In this document: piece by piece, positions 9,965-19,922 of the stretch
Layout of the letters: each line of letters begins with the position of its first letter
Position numbering within the stretch: the stretch's first letter is position 1
DNA from: Pseudomonas cerasi
Lineage (GTDB): Bacteria > Pseudomonadota > Gammaproteobacteria > Pseudomonadales > Pseudomonadaceae
NCBI RefSeq assembly: GCF_900074915.1
Contig: NZ_LT222319.1
Location: forward strand, 1,051,001-1,115,000
Reading direction: 5' to 3'
Length of the DNA: 64,000 nucleotides
The notes under the pieces: model-generated
Database searches by the model: none
Told to the model about the DNA's origin: nothing
The model's input: only the letters and a program-made list of their open reading frames with translations
Made by a program: the position numbers and the translations under genes

Positions 9965-11158
9965 TCAGGCCGGGCTGCCCGCCCACAGCGTATCGACTTC
10001 TTCCAGCCCCCAGTCGGTGGGTTTTTCGATTCTGACGATCCCGTCCGGGTCGGAAGGGCAAGTCAGGTCGATGACTTGCGCGGCGAACGTCTTGCCGGTG
10101 CGCGCCGACATGAACACCTTCACTTTCGGTTTCAGCAGCGATGCCTGACCTTGTTCGACCACCACGCCGAGGCGCCCGCTCTCCAGGCGTACCAGTGTGC
10201 CGATCGGATAAATACCCACGGTCTTGACGAAGCTTTGAAACACCACATCGTCAAAATGCCCTTTCCACGAGGCCATTTCGCGAATCGAATGGGCAACGCC
10301 CCAGCCCTTTTTGTAAGGGCGATCGGAAGTAATCGCGTCATACACATCGCAGACCGCGCCCATGCGCGCGAAGATGCTGATCTGGTCGCCTTTCAGGCCA
10401 TGCGGGTAGCCCGACCCGTCGACCTTTTCGTGGTGATGCAGGCAGACGTCAATCACCGACGCTGCCATGGGCTGCGTCTCCATGAGGATCTTCACACCCA
10501 GCTCGGGGTGGGCCTTCATGATCTCGAATTCATCGCGGGTCAGGCGGCCCGGTTTGTTGAGCACCGCCGGGGCGATCATCATTTTGCCGACATCGTGCAT
10601 CAGCCCGGCCACACCGGCCTCACGGACCTGATCGTCAGGCATGCCCATGCGTTTGGCCAGCGCAACCATCAACGCGCAGACCGCCACCGAGTGCATGTAG
10701 GTGTATTCGTCGGATGTCTTCAGGCGTGACAGGCTGATCAGCGCGTGCGGATGGCGCAGGATCGAGTTGGAGATTTCTTCCACCAGCAACTGCACATTGC
10801 CGACATCCATGGCCCGGCCCATGCGCGCTTCGGTAAACATGGACATGACCGCATCTCTGGCCCGTCCACAGATCACCCTGGCGCGTAGAACTTCCTTTTC
10901 GAGACTGGTCGGAGTCGTGTCGTCGCTGGCCGATGGCGCTGTCGAGGCGGCCGAGGGCCCGGGTGCCAGTACACGGCTTTTGCCGGTTTCGATCCAGACT
11001 TCCTTGGTGCCCGATTGCTGGATGCGCCTGAGCACTTCAATGTCATCGAGCATGACTTCGACCAGGCCTATCCAGAATGGATCATTGGTCCAGCGGCGGC
11101 AGATTTTGTGGATGTACATGCCCAGGGCAAGCTCAGCCACAGGTATTTTCTTCAGCAT
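9965..11158 (-). CDS. HD-GYP domain cyclic-di-GMP phosphodiesterase
   Basis: The 397-residue protein has an N-terminal DUF3391 region (1-60) and a low-complexity linker rich in Ala, Ser and Pro (65-85). An HD-GYP hydrolase domain follows, with the catalytic H188-D189 in HDVGK and HHHEKVDGSGYP at 241-252, so the residues for metal binding and c-di-GMP hydrolysis are present. The final part resembles a small C-terminal beta domain. It is transcribed toward the LuxR gene, with 24 bases between stop codons. Products of this family lower c-di-GMP and affect motility and biofilm. The 242 bases upstream show no gene. Confidence 0.88.
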   Translation of the reverse strand: MLKKIPVAELALGMYIHKICRRWTNDPFWIGLVEVMLDDIEVLRRIQQSGTKEVWIETGKSRVLAPGPSAASTAPSASDDTTPTSLEKEVLRARVICGRARDAVMSMFTEARMGRAMDVGNVQLLVEEISNSILRHPHALISLSRLKTSDEYTYMHSVAVCALMVALAKRMGMPDDQVREAGVAGLMHDVGKMMIAPAVLNKPGRLTRDEFEIMKAHPELGVKILMETQPMAASVIDVCLHHHEKVDGSGYPHGLKGDQISIFARMGAVCDVYDAITSDRPYKKGWGVAHSIREMASWKGHFDDVVFQSFVKTVGIYPIGTLVRLESGRLGVVVEQGQASLLKPKVKVFMSARTGKTFAAQVIDLTCPSDPDGIVRIEKPTDWGLEEVDTLWAGSPA

Positions 11159-11400
11159 GCTCAGCCACCCGCGTGCATAGGCATGCCAGGCGGCGGGTAA
11201 GCGCGACGAGCATACGATGGGCTGCTGGCGGGTATCAGCAGGATGCAGGCGCTATGGACCGACATGACTTCACCTCATTGACTGCAAGGATCATCCTGAT
11301 CTCACAATGCCAGTATACGGAGGTGTCGCAAAAAATCATGTCTATTTGGTGCATTCCGGTGGGTTCATTCTGCAAGTCCGCCAGTCAGCCGGCAAAGCCT

Positions 11401-11937
11401 TCATGACACTGGCGTTTCGCTCGGCAGGTGATGATAGCGACGGGCGAAGTACACCAATGCGTCTGCGCCGCTCTGATGCCTGATATCCACGACTTCGCAG
11501 AACAGGATGTCATGCGTGCCGACGCTGATCGACTGGCTCACCTTGCAGTCGAGCGCCAGTTTCGCACCGTCCAGGATCGGCGCGCCGGTCACTCCGGGTT
11601 CCCACTGGCCGCAGGCAAAGCGTTCCTGCTGTGAGCTCTTGCCGCCGAACAGGTTGGACAAGTCCTGCTGACCGTTGCCCAGCGTATTGACGCACAACGT
11701 GCCGTTTTCCATGAAGGCGTCATACACCGACGCACTGCGGTTGATGCAGACCAGCAGCGTCGGCGGTTGATCCGTCACGCTGCACACGGCGGTCGCGGTA
11801 AAGCCGGCACGTCCGCCAGGGCCATCGGTGGTGATGACGTTGACGGCGGCGGCCAGGCTGGACATCGCCTCGCGAAACGCCAGCTGGCTGACAGCAGCGA
11901 TAGGCAGAATGGTGGGAGCTGCAGAGGAAGTAGTCAT
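11401..11937 (-). CDS. rutF: Flavin reductase of the pyrimidine utilisation pathway, RutF
   Basis: The 178-residue FMN reductase supplies reduced FMN to the RutA monooxygenase. It shows the flavin_reduct pattern ([16 protein letters not shown] near 20, [26 protein letters not shown] in the middle, NTLG near 88). The ATG at 11937 is the last gene start of the leftward rut operon, 13 bases after rutD. An upstream in-frame extension into rutD is not supported. No rutE or rutG follows; the next gene, across a 242-base gap, is an unrelated HD-GYP protein. Confidence 0.9.
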   Translation of the reverse strand: MTTSSAAPTILPIAAVSQLAFREAMSSLAAAVNVITTDGPGGRAGFTATAVCSVTDQPPTLLVCINRSASVYDAFMENGTLCVNTLGNGQQDLSNLFGGKSSQQERFACGQWEPGVTGAPILDGAKLALDCKVSQSISVGTHDILFCEVVDIRHQSGADALVYFARRYHHLPSETPVS

Positions 11938-11950
11938 GAGATGAGTCCTT

Positions 11951-12730
11951 TCAGGGTTGTGTGCCGAGAAAATCGAACAAGGCGCGTTGGAAGGGCTGTG
12001 GATCGGTAATGTTCGAGGCATGGCCGCCATAGTCCAGCAGCGCCAGCGTTGCATTCGGCAGAGCGCTGGCCAGGTGCCGGGATTGCTGCCAGGGCACCAA
12101 CATGTCGTCGCGGTTGGCAATCAACAGGGTCGGGGTGTGGATGCGTGCAAGATTGGCCTCCACGTCGAAGGTTTCAAGGGCATGGATACGCCGCAGCAGG
12201 TTGTCGGTGTCGGGAAAATGCGCCAGCGCGTGGGCTTCGTCATCGGCGAGCCGCAGGCCGTTGGCGGCGATCCAGTCCGCCGGGTAGAGGAACAGCGCCT
12301 GAGCCTGTACGTAGGCCTCCGGTCCGCTGTTCAACAGCAGTTTCTTGCGCACTGAAAAGCAGCGCGCACTGTGCGGGTTCGGGCTGCTCCAGGCATTGAT
12401 CAGTACCAGACTTTGCAACAGTTCCGGACGCAGCAGGGCCAGTTCCAGACCCACCAGGCCGCCCAGCGCATGGCCCATGAAATGGCAACGCTGGATACCG
12501 AGTGAATCGAGCAGGGGCAGCAACTCGATAGCCATGTGCCGGATCGAATAATCCGCCGGCAGCACCCCAGGGCTGCGTCCGGTTCCGGCATGGTCGTAGA
12601 CGAGCACGCGGTAATCGCGGGTCAGCAGTGCCAGGTCATCCGCCCAGTAGCGACCGGACCCGCCCAGCCCGGAGCTGAGCACCAGGGTCGGTGCATCGGC
12701 ATGCTGGCAGGCATGAAACTCATGGAACAT
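11951..12730 (-). CDS. rutD: Aminoacrylate hydrolase, alpha/beta hydrolase RutD
   Basis: The 259-residue alpha/beta hydrolase acts on aminoacrylate (or its deaminated product) in uracil breakdown. Visible features are the oxyanion region [14 protein letters not shown] near residue 14-27, the nucleophile-elbow region GHALGGLVG near 87-95, which carries Ala where a nucleophilic Ser would be expected, and the closing His in YGGHASN near 238. The start MFHEFHACQ at 12730 matches the family, while the longer frame upstream lacks similarity. It is the fourth gene of rutABCDF. Confidence 0.9.
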   Translation of the reverse strand: MFHEFHACQHADAPTLVLSSGLGGSGRYWADDLALLTRDYRVLVYDHAGTGRSPGVLPADYSIRHMAIELLPLLDSLGIQRCHFMGHALGGLVGLELALLRPELLQSLVLINAWSSPNPHSARCFSVRKKLLLNSGPEAYVQAQALFLYPADWIAANGLRLADDEAHALAHFPDTDNLLRRIHALETFDVEANLARIHTPTLLIANRDDMLVPWQQSRHLASALPNATLALLDYGGHASNITDPQPFQRALFDFLGTQP

Positions 12731-12771
12731 GGGTTTTCTCCGGGTGGGCGTCAACTGCCCACAGTCGCGAT

Positions 12772-13155
12772 TCAGCCGACGTGGGCGATGCTGGCGATTT
12801 CGATCAGCGCCTCGGGTTTGACCAGGCCGCACTGGATGCAGTAACGGGCCGGTTTCTCGCCCGCGAAATACTCGGCATACACTTCGTTGACTTTGGCGTA
12901 GTCGGCCCAGTCACGAATCATGATCATGTTGAACGTGACATCGTCCATCGTCCCGCCCGCGGTCTCGACCACGGTTTTGATGGCTTCCAGCACGTGACGG
13001 GTCTGCGCGGTGGCGTCGCCGACGTGTACCACGTTGTTGTCCTTGTCGAACGGCAGCGTGCCCGAGACATAGAGCACGCCGTCGGCCATGGAGCCCGGAA
13101 CGAACGGCGCGATGGGTTTGCTGGTGCCGGCAGGGATGATCGCTTTTTTGGTCAT
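12772..13155 (-). CDS. rutC: Rid-family 3-aminoacrylate deaminase RutC
   Basis: The 127-residue protein belongs to the RidA/YjgF family and speeds removal of reactive aminoacrylate formed after RutB action. The start [10 protein letters not shown] at 13155 gives the family length. The C-terminal half has the typical [16 protein letters not shown] stretch, with the conserved Cys in place of the usual Arg-rich entry. It sits 10 bases after rutB and 41 bases ahead of rutD. The longer open frame upstream overlaps rutB and is not used. Confidence 0.92.
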   Translation of the reverse strand: MTKKAIIPAGTSKPIAPFVPGSMADGVLYVSGTLPFDKDNNVVHVGDATAQTRHVLEAIKTVVETAGGTMDDVTFNMIMIRDWADYAKVNEVYAEYFAGEKPARYCIQCGLVKPEALIEIASIAHVG

Positions 13156-13165
13156 ACTGATGTCC

Positions 13166-13903
13166 TCACGAAGGTTGCCCGACAGGGCTGAAAGTGGTGC
13201 AGAAGTCATCGACGCTGGAAACCCAGCCAAAGAAGGTTTCGATGTTGAACAGCGCGGCTTGCTGAGCGAATTCGGGGCCTGCCTGATGGGTCGCGTCAGC
13301 CAGCACCACGCCGAAATACTCCAGATGAAAACCGTCGCGCAGGGTCGACTCGACGCAGACATTGGTGGCGATGCCGGTAAACACCAGATTGCGAATGCCG
13401 CGGCTGCGTAGCACGCTGTCGAAGCTGGAATTGAAGAAGCCGCTGTAGCGGATTTTCGGCACCACGATGTCGCCAGGCTGTGGCGTCAGCTCGTCGACCA
13501 ACTGGTAGTCCCAACCACCCTTGGCCAGCAGTTGCCCTTCGAGTTCAGGGCGCTTGCGCATGGTTTTCAGGGCATTGGACTTGTGCCAGTTAGGTGAGCC
13601 GGGGCCACCGGCCTCGACATAGGCTGGGTCCCAGCCATTCTGGAAAAAGATCACCGGAATGCCTGCCGCACGTGCGGCGGCACAGGCCTTGTTGATATTG
13701 GCGATGACCGGCCCGGTGCTGCTGACATCGAACCCGGCCAGGTCCAGATACCCGCCGAGCGATGCGTAGGCGTTCTGCATGTCAACTACCACCAGCGCGG
13801 TTTCGCCGGGTTTCATGCGCAGCGGTTCGGGACGTGCGGGTAGCTCGCGGGCGGGCTGCACGTCCGGCAGGTCAACGCCTGCGACGGTTGTCGAGGTCGT
13901 CAT
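13166..13903 (-). CDS. rutB: Ureidoacrylate amidohydrolase RutB
   Basis: The 245-residue cysteine hydrolase of the isochorismatase fold cleaves (peroxy)ureidoacrylate made by RutA into carbamate and aminoacrylate. The catalytic triad candidates are the Asp in VVVDMQN (about residue 41), a Lys near 145 and the Cys in ATNVCVEST (about 183). The ATG at 13903 overlaps the rutA stop by one base (TGATG), showing translational coupling. Confidence 0.93.
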   Translation of the reverse strand: MTTSTTVAGVDLPDVQPARELPARPEPLRMKPGETALVVVDMQNAYASLGGYLDLAGFDVSSTGPVIANINKACAAARAAGIPVIFFQNGWDPAYVEAGGPGSPNWHKSNALKTMRKRPELEGQLLAKGGWDYQLVDELTPQPGDIVVPKIRYSGFFNSSFDSVLRSRGIRNLVFTGIATNVCVESTLRDGFHLEYFGVVLADATHQAGPEFAQQAALFNIETFFGWVSSVDDFCTTFSPVGQPS

Positions 13904-14985
13904 CAGACCACCTCCTTGAGTTGCGCAATGTGCTTGCGACTGGTCATCAGCGGCTGGATTTTCTCGCCGAAGTCTTCGACCCCTTTGACGAAATCATCGA
14001 ACGTCAGCATCACGCCTTGGGTCCCCGGCACACTGGCGACTTCGTCGAGCATTCTTGCCACTGTGGCCCACGACCCCACCAGCGTGCCCATGTTGATGTT
14101 GACCGCTGAGGTCGGGTCGGCCATCTGCCGCAGATTGGAACCGGCACTTTTATCCGCGGAACCTTTCTCGCTCAGCCAGGCGATCGCTTCTTCATCGGCA
14201 CCGTCCTTGATGTGCTCCCAGCGAGCCCGTGCAGCTTCGTCGGTATCGTCGGCGATGATCATGAACAGCACACAGGAAGTGACGTTGCGGCCGGTCTTTT
14301 CATTGGCTTCGATCAGTTTCTGTGCGGTTGGCGCAAAGGCCGTGGGGGTGTTGACGCCTTTGCCGAAGCAGAAGTTATAGTCAGCGTATTGCGCCGAGAA
14401 CGCCATGCCCGCTTCACTTTGACCGGCGCAGATCAGCTTCATGTCGGCCTGTGGGCGAGGGCTGACGCGGCAGTCCTGCATGCTGAAATGTTCGCCCTTG
14501 AAGTCGCTGCTGCCGGTGGCCCACAGGTCGCGCAGAACCTGAGCGTATTCGGCCAGGTATTCATAGCGGGTGTGGAAGAACTCGTCGCCCGGCCACAGGC
14601 CCATCTGCTCGTATTCCGGCTTCTGCCAGCCGGTGACGAGGTTGATCCCGAAGCGGCCATTGGAGATCGAATCGATGGTCGAGGCCATGCGTGCGGCAAT
14701 GGCGGGCGGGATGGTCAGGGTGGCAACCGTGGCGAACAGCTGGATCCGGCTGGTCACTGCGGCCAGGCCGGCCATCAGCGTGAACGACTCCAGGTTGTGT
14801 TCCCAGAACTGCGTCTTGCCGCCGAAGCCACGCAATTTGATCATCGACAGCGCAAAGTCGAAGCCGTAGCCCTCGGCCTTCTGCACGATCTGTTTGTTCA
14901 GCTCGAAGGTCGGCATGTACTGCGGAGCATTGCTGGAAATCAGCCAGCCGTTATTACCGATGGGGATGAAGATACCAATGTCCAT
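13903..14985 (-). CDS. rutA: Pyrimidine monooxygenase RutA
   Basis: The 360-residue FMN-dependent, luciferase-fold oxygenase opens the uracil or thymine ring, the first step of the Rut pathway. The start [14 protein letters not shown] at 14985 fits the family; an in-frame ATG at 15036 would add 17 unlike residues. Typical segments are [17 protein letters not shown] near 49 and [14 protein letters not shown] near 127. It is the first gene of the leftward operon; its promoter region carries the RutR-type palindrome at about 15141-15156, about 155 bases upstream. Confidence 0.95.
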   Translation of the reverse strand: MDIGIFIPIGNNGWLISSNAPQYMPTFELNKQIVQKAEGYGFDFALSMIKLRGFGGKTQFWEHNLESFTLMAGLAAVTSRIQLFATVATLTIPPAIAARMASTIDSISNGRFGINLVTGWQKPEYEQMGLWPGDEFFHTRYEYLAEYAQVLRDLWATGSSDFKGEHFSMQDCRVSPRPQADMKLICAGQSEAGMAFSAQYADYNFCFGKGVNTPTAFAPTAQKLIEANEKTGRNVTSCVLFMIIADDTDEAARARWEHIKDGADEEAIAWLSEKGSADKSAGSNLRQMADPTSAVNINMGTLVGSWATVARMLDEVASVPGTQGVMLTFDDFVKGVEDFGEKIQPLMTSRKHIAQLKEVV

Positions 14986-15138
14986 ATGAGGCCTCTCTGC
15001 GTGGGTCAATGCGTGCCAAGGCGCGACTGGCGGCACTTGAATCGTCTTTCAATCGTCTCTTGATCACCTTCTGCATTAAGCGGGCCAGAAAATTTTGTTG
15101 TTTTTATTCAAAGGCTTGAAAGTTTTCATGGTTTATTT

Positions 15139-15178
15139 CAGACCATTTGGTCCGAATCAGAGCACTTGGTTTGTGCAG
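15139..15178. promoter_or_regulatory. RutR-type operator plus second palindrome facing rutA
   Basis: The 40-base element contains GACCATTTGGTC (15141-15152), which matches the E. coli RutR consensus core GACCANNTGGTC. Next to it is a second inverted motif, GCAC-ttggttt-GTGC (15162-15176). A copy with 36 of 40 identical bases lies in opposite orientation at 16062-16101. RutR normally releases this site when uracil or thymine binds, so repression of rutABCDF is inferred. The region from 14986 to 15278 holds no gene. Confidence 0.8.
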
Positions 15179-15278
15179 GGCGCACGCAGATGGGGCAGGG
15201 CTGACGGCGCAGGCAATCCGTATCGACAAAACAGCTGCGCCCGTTAAGATGCCCGCTCATTTCGGCATCACTGGATGG

Positions 15279-16007
15279 ATGTGCGTGAACAAGAAACCTC
15301 CCCTGGCGGACCCGGCGAACAAGCGCGTACGCAAGGTCAAGCCGGAGACCGTGGTCAAGACGACCCGCGAACCCAGTGCGACATCCCTGAAGCGGCGCAT
15401 GCGCCTGATGGAAGGCAAGCGCACGCTGATTCTCGATGCGGCGCTGGAGATATTTTCCCGCTATGGCGTGCACGGCAGCAGCCTGGATCAGGTCGCGAGC
15501 CTGGCGGACGTCTCCAAGACCAACCTGCTGTATTACTTCAGCAGCAAGGACGACCTGTACCTGAACGTGCTGCGCCAGTTGCTCGAGGTATGGCTGAGCC
15601 CGCTGGTGCACTTCACCGCCGACAAGGAGCCGGTGCAGGCGATCAGCGCCTACATCAAGGCCAAGCTGGAGATGTCCCGCGATCATCCGGCCGAATCACG
15701 GCTGTTCTGCATGGAAGTGATGCAGGGCGCACCGCTGATTCAGGGCGAGTTGCAGCACCCGTTGCGTGACACGGTGCAGGCCAAGGTGGCGGTGATTCAG
15801 CACTGGATCGACAGCGGCCAGTTGGCCCCCATCAACCCGCATCACCTGATTTTCACTCTGTGGGCGACCACTCAGCATTACGCCGATTTCCGCACTCAGG
15901 TCGAGGCCGTGACCGGCAAGACGCTGGATGATCCGGCGTTTTTCGAAGAAGTGCTGGCGAGCCTGCGCAGCATGGTTCTGGACGGGATCCTGCCGCGCAA
16001 GGTGTGA
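15279..16007 (+). CDS. rutR: TetR-family pyrimidine-responsive regulator RutR
   Basis: The TetR-type repressor (about 242 residues) has an N-terminal helix-turn-helix around residues 45-95 (ILDAALEIFSRYGVHGSS, then VSKTNLLYYFSSKDDLY) and a ligand-binding C-terminal domain ending in FFEEVLASLRSMVLDG. RutR senses uracil and thymine. The gene lies between the rut operon and the ABC importer, with an operator-like element on each side. Start choice is uncertain: ATG 15249, ATG 15279 and GTG 15285 are all in frame. GGATGGA ahead of the last two favours 15279 or 15285. The basic N-terminal tail is longer than in E. coli RutR. Confidence 0.88.
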   Translation: MCVNKKPPLADPANKRVRKVKPETVVKTTREPSATSLKRRMRLMEGKRTLILDAALEIFSRYGVHGSSLDQVASLADVSKTNLLYYFSSKDDLYLNVLRQLLEVWLSPLVHFTADKEPVQAISAYIKAKLEMSRDHPAESRLFCMEVMQGAPLIQGELQHPLRDTVQAKVAVIQHWIDSGQLAPINPHHLIFTLWATTQHYADFRTQVEAVTGKTLDDPAFFEEVLASLRSMVLDGILPRKV

Positions 16008-16061
16008 ACGGGGGGCGCCGGCCCTGACCCGCGCACCCCGCCTGCGCAGTGCGCGGACGTC

Positions 16062-16101
16062 CTGCACAAACCAAGTGCTCTGATTCAGACCATTTGATCT
16101 G
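16062..16101. promoter_or_regulatory. RutR-type operator plus second palindrome facing the ABC importer
   Basis: This is the inverted copy of the element at 15139-15178. It starts with GCAC-aaaccaa-GTGC (16064-16078), and the RutR-like core GACCATTTGATC follows at 16089-16100, with one symmetry break compared with the rutA copy. It lies 120 bases ahead of the BMP substrate-binding gene. The same order of boxes relative to the target gene suggests that both operons answer to the same regulator or regulators. Confidence 0.75.
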
Positions 16102-16220
16102 TTTTATTCGTCTCGATGGCGTCAGGTCGTTGTTCCGTAGCGTTTTTCCTGTACTGGCATGGATGCTGCTAATGCCTGCGTGTGCGGTCCTCATCGGCCA
16201 TTACCCTCAGGAAAACGTCT

Positions 16221-17312
16221 ATGTACAAGAAACTGTTGCCCGGGACATTGTGTGCGGCCGTAGCGTTGGGAGCGGTCGGCCTCGCTCAGGCTGAAGGATT
16301 GACCCTCGAAGGGAAGCCGAAAATCGCCATGGTGTATATCAGCCCGCGCAATGATGGCGGCTGGACTCAGGCCTTCGACGAAGCACGTGTGAAGCTTGAA
16401 AAGGATCTGGACACCAAGATCCAGTACGTCGAGAGCGTGCCCGAGAACGCCGCGGCCATTACGCCGGTGGTCGACCGCCTCATCGCACGCGGTGCCAACA
16501 TCATCGTCGGCACTGCGTTCGGCTACTCCGACACCTTTCTTGCACTGGCCAAAAAATACCCGAAAGTCGCGTTCCTGAATGGCTCGGGCACCACCAATGC
16601 GCCCAACCTCGAATCGTTTTACGGGCGTACCTACGAGAGCCAGTACCTGTGCGGTATGGCCGCTGGTGCGGCCTCGAAGACCGGCAAGCTGGGCTTCGTC
16701 GCCGCTAACCCGTTCGGCCAGGTCAACTGGACCATCAATGCCTATGAACTGGGCGCCCGGCAAATCAATCCGAAGGCCACCGTCAACGTGGTCTATACCG
16801 GTGCATGGAACGATCCGGTCAAGGAGCGCGCGGCCACCATGGCGCTGATCGACAACGGTGCCGATGTGGTCGGTCAGCACGTCGACAGCCCGACACCGCA
16901 GATCGTCGCACAGGAGCGGGGCATTCATGGCACCGGCCACCATCGTGACCTGAGCGAGTTCGCTCCCAAGGCGACGGTCTGCTCTTCGCTGTGGGTCTGG
17001 GATCGCTTCCTCGGGCCGGAGCTGAAGAAAATCATTGCCGGCAACTGGACGCCGCCTGCCAATGGCGCGCTGCTGTCGATGCAGCAGGGCGGTACCGATA
17101 TCAAGCTGACTGCGGACACGATCATTTCCGATGCGGACCGCAAGAAGATCGAGGCCGAGCGCGCCGAGTTGCTGGCCGGCAGGAAAATCATCTACAGCGG
17201 TCCGCTGGCCGATCGTGACGGTAAGGAGCGAGTGGCGGCCGGTCAGCAATTGTCTGACCCGGACCTGTGGAAAATGGACTGGTTCGTCGAAGGCGTGAAG
17301 ACTCAGCAATGA
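16221..17312 (+). CDS. BMP-family ABC transporter substrate-binding protein
   Basis: The 363-residue precursor has a Sec signal peptide (MYKKLLPGTLCAAVAL, cleaved near GLAQA) and the BMP/PnrA-type binding fold (KIAMVYISPRNDGGW near 33, NIIVGTAFGYSDTF near 95, GADVVGQHVDSPTP near 215). BMP proteins bind nucleosides, purines or similar compounds in the periplasm. The ATG at 16221 follows AGGAAAACGTCT. Its stop overlaps the ATPase start (ATGA). Its position behind a RutR-like operator makes a pyrimidine base or nucleoside the likely ligand; that is inference. Confidence 0.87.
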   Translation: MYKKLLPGTLCAAVALGAVGLAQAEGLTLEGKPKIAMVYISPRNDGGWTQAFDEARVKLEKDLDTKIQYVESVPENAAAITPVVDRLIARGANIIVGTAFGYSDTFLALAKKYPKVAFLNGSGTTNAPNLESFYGRTYESQYLCGMAAGAASKTGKLGFVAANPFGQVNWTINAYELGARQINPKATVNVVYTGAWNDPVKERAATMALIDNGADVVGQHVDSPTPQIVAQERGIHGTGHHRDLSEFAPKATVCSSLWVWDRFLGPELKKIIAGNWTPPANGALLSMQQGGTDIKLTADTIISDADRKKIEAERAELLAGRKIIYSGPLADRDGKERVAAGQQLSDPDLWKMDWFVEGVKTQQ

Positions 17313-18820
17313 GTCAGGTCAATGCGCTGCAACTCACCGGCATCAGCAAATCGTTCGATGGCTTCAAGGCGCTGATCGATGCCGACTTCACCGCCTGTTG
17401 GGGGGAAGTGCATGCGCTGCTGGGCGAAAACGGTGCAGGCAAGTCCTCACTGATGAACATCGCCGCTGGGCTGTACGCACCGGAAACCGGCACCCTGCTG
17501 CTGGACGACAACCCGGTTCAGCTTCAGGGACCTAGGGACGCCAGCCGCTACCGGATCGGCATGGTTCACCAGCACTTCAAGCTGGTGAAACCGTTCACGG
17601 TGGCGCAGAACATTCTCCTGGCGCTGCCCGAGCAACCTGGCGAAGGCAGCTATCGCAAGCGTCTGCGTGCGCTGGAACAGGAGATTGTCGGCAAGGCCGA
17701 GGCGCTGGGTTTTGCGATTGATCCGGCGCGTACCGTCGACAGCCTGTCAGTCGCCGAGCAGCAGCGTGTCGAGATCCTCAAGGTGTTGCTGGCCGGTGCG
17801 CGGATTCTGATACTCGATGAACCGACAGCAGTGCTGACCGATCAAGAGGCCGAGCGTCTGCTGCTGACCGTTCAGGCATTCGCCCGACAAGGCGCGGCGG
17901 TGGTTCTGGTCACGCACAAGATGGCTGACGTCAAACGCTATGCCGACCGGGTAACCGTGATGCGTGGCGGGCGCACCGTGCAAACCCTTGACCCGCAGAA
18001 GGTGAGTGTCGAGCAACTGGTGCAGCTCACGGTAGGTGAATCCGTGCCGGTTGCCGAACATCAACCGTCGACACCCGGCGAGGTGCGTTTGCAGGTCAAG
18101 GACTTGCGCAGCGTCGGCAGCAGTACGCTCAACGGTGTCAACCTGAGCCTGCACGCCGGGCAGATTTACGGCATCGCAGGCGTGGGCGGCAATGGTCAGG
18201 CTGAACTGGCCAACGCCCTGATGGGGCTTCCGCAAGCCACTGAGGGTGAAATCCACATGGCCGGGTTTGGCGATCTGCGCGGCGCGTCGGCCGATCAGCG
18301 TCGGCAGTTGCGCATTGCCTCGATCCCGGCCGACCGCTACGGCGCGGCGCTGGCCGGGTCGCTGTCGGTGGCCGAGAACTTTGCCATCGGCAACCTCCAC
18401 AGCGGGCAATACGGCTCTTTCTGGCGCCTAGGCTACAAGCGTCTGAAACAGGATGCGCAGCGCGCCGTGGCGGACTTCGACGTACAGGGCGTGCGCTCTC
18501 TCGATCAGAAAGCTGCGTTGTTGTCGGGAGGCAACGCCCAGAAACTGGTGATCGCCCGCGAATTCAGCCGCGACCCGCAATTGGTGCTGGTGCACAGCCC
18601 GAGCCGGGGCCTGGATGTGCGTGCCACACAGGCGGTGCATGCCCGCTTGCGAGCGGCTCGGGACGCGGGCGCTGCGGTGCTGGTGATCAGCGAGGATCTG
18701 GACGAAGTATTGGCCCTGGCTGACCGTGTCGGCGTGATGAACGGCGGGCGCATCGTCGCCGAGTTCGCGCACCCTGCCGACCGGCAAGCCATCGGCAAAG
18801 CGATGGTGAGCCATGACTGA
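17309..18820 (+). CDS. Sugar/nucleoside-type ABC transporter ATPase (two ABC domains)
   Basis: The 503-residue protein carries two ATPase domains, as in BMP- and ribose-type importers. Domain 1 has Walker A GENGAGKSS near 36-44, signature LSVAEQQRVEI near 145 and Walker B ILILDEPTAVL near 167. Domain 2 has a degenerate Walker A (GVGGNGQAE, no GKS) near 290-300, signature LSGGNAQKL near 408 and LVHSPSRGLDV near 428. One competent and one degenerate site is usual for this class. It overlaps both neighbours by a few bases, showing tight coupling. Confidence 0.9.
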   Translation: MSQVNALQLTGISKSFDGFKALIDADFTACWGEVHALLGENGAGKSSLMNIAAGLYAPETGTLLLDDNPVQLQGPRDASRYRIGMVHQHFKLVKPFTVAQNILLALPEQPGEGSYRKRLRALEQEIVGKAEALGFAIDPARTVDSLSVAEQQRVEILKVLLAGARILILDEPTAVLTDQEAERLLLTVQAFARQGAAVVLVTHKMADVKRYADRVTVMRGGRTVQTLDPQKVSVEQLVQLTVGESVPVAEHQPSTPGEVRLQVKDLRSVGSSTLNGVNLSLHAGQIYGIAGVGGNGQAELANALMGLPQATEGEIHMAGFGDLRGASADQRRQLRIASIPADRYGAALAGSLSVAENFAIGNLHSGQYGSFWRLGYKRLKQDAQRAVADFDVQGVRSLDQKAALLSGGNAQKLVIAREFSRDPQLVLVHSPSRGLDVRATQAVHARLRAARDAGAAVLVISEDLDEVLALADRVGVMNGGRIVAEFAHPADRQAIGKAMVSHD

Positions 18821-19922
18821 ATCAGTACATCCGATGAAATCCGCACGGCAACCGTTGCTGGCGCGGCGCTACACCCTGGAACTTCGTCAGCAGACCGGCT
18901 GGCTATTGCAGGCGCTGATCATTGCCCTGGCGTTGCTGATCGGGCTGGCGATCTGCACCACCATTCTGATTCTTGCTGGCGTGCCTGCTGACGAGTTGCT
19001 CAACGAATTCGTCGTGCAGACGGTGTTCGATGGGCAAAACTTCAAGGCAGTGCTGTTTCAGGCATCGCCAATGATCATGGTCGGGCTCGCCGGTTGCATG
19101 GCGTTTCGGGCGCGTTTCTGGAACCTGGGGCTGGAAGGCCAGATGATCTGGGGGGCGATTGGCGCTACGGCGATCTCGCTGTTTCAGGTGGGGCCGGAGG
19201 CCTTGCGTTTGCCGCTGATGATGGCGGCAGCCGTCATCTGCGGATTGGTGTGGAGCCTGGGCCCGGTGCTGCTTAAGCTCAAGTGGCAGGTCAACGAGAT
19301 CATCTCGACGCTGATGCTCAATTACATCGCCGCCAATTTCCTCCTGCACCTGGTGTACGGCAGTTGGAAGGACCCGCGAGACAACTTTCCCTATTCCCCC
19401 GCGTTCCAGAGCTTCGAGCGGCTGCCCGACCTGTTTGCCGGGTATAACGCGGCGATCCCTCTGGCGCTGCTGGTCACCGGTCTGACCCTGTGGTTCGTTG
19501 GTGTTTCGCGAGCGGGGTTGTACCTGCGCTTCGTCGATGCCAACCCTAAGGTCGCCGGGGCCGTGGGCGTCCCGGTGCGCAAGATGATCATCGGCACCGT
19601 GCTGCTGTCGGGCGCGCTGGCGGGGCTCGCAGGTTTTGTCGTGACCTCGGGGCAGGAGGGGCGCCTTACCCAGTCGTTCTATCAGGGCTACGGGTTTTCC
19701 GGGATTCTCATCGCTTTTCTGGCCCGCAACAACCCAGTGGCCGCAACCGTGGTCGCGCTGCTGATCGCCATGCTGTTCGTCGCCGGACGCAATCTGCAGG
19801 TGTTCTATCAGATTCCGTTTTCGATGGTGCAACTGATCCAGGCCATTCTGGTGATCTGCGTCGCGTCCTCGGACTTTTTCATCCGCCATCGCCTGCGGCG
19901 CATTCAGGCAGGAGAACGTTGA
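18813..19922 (+). CDS. ABC transporter permease, first subunit (BMP-type)
   Basis: The 369-residue integral membrane protein has an extended N-terminus and about eight to nine hydrophobic segments. The GLEGQMIWGAIGA stretch is typical of BPD_transp_2 permeases in nucleoside and branched-chain importers. It overlaps the ATPase gene by 8 bases and the next permease by one (TGATG). With that permease it would form the transmembrane pore of the importer. Confidence 0.88.
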   Translation: MTESVHPMKSARQPLLARRYTLELRQQTGWLLQALIIALALLIGLAICTTILILAGVPADELLNEFVVQTVFDGQNFKAVLFQASPMIMVGLAGCMAFRARFWNLGLEGQMIWGAIGATAISLFQVGPEALRLPLMMAAAVICGLVWSLGPVLLKLKWQVNEIISTLMLNYIAANFLLHLVYGSWKDPRDNFPYSPAFQSFERLPDLFAGYNAAIPLALLVTGLTLWFVGVSRAGLYLRFVDANPKVAGAVGVPVRKMIIGTVLLSGALAGLAGFVVTSGQEGRLTQSFYQGYGFSGILIAFLARNNPVAATVVALLIAMLFVAGRNLQVFYQIPFSMVQLIQAILVICVASSDFFIRHRLRRIQAGER

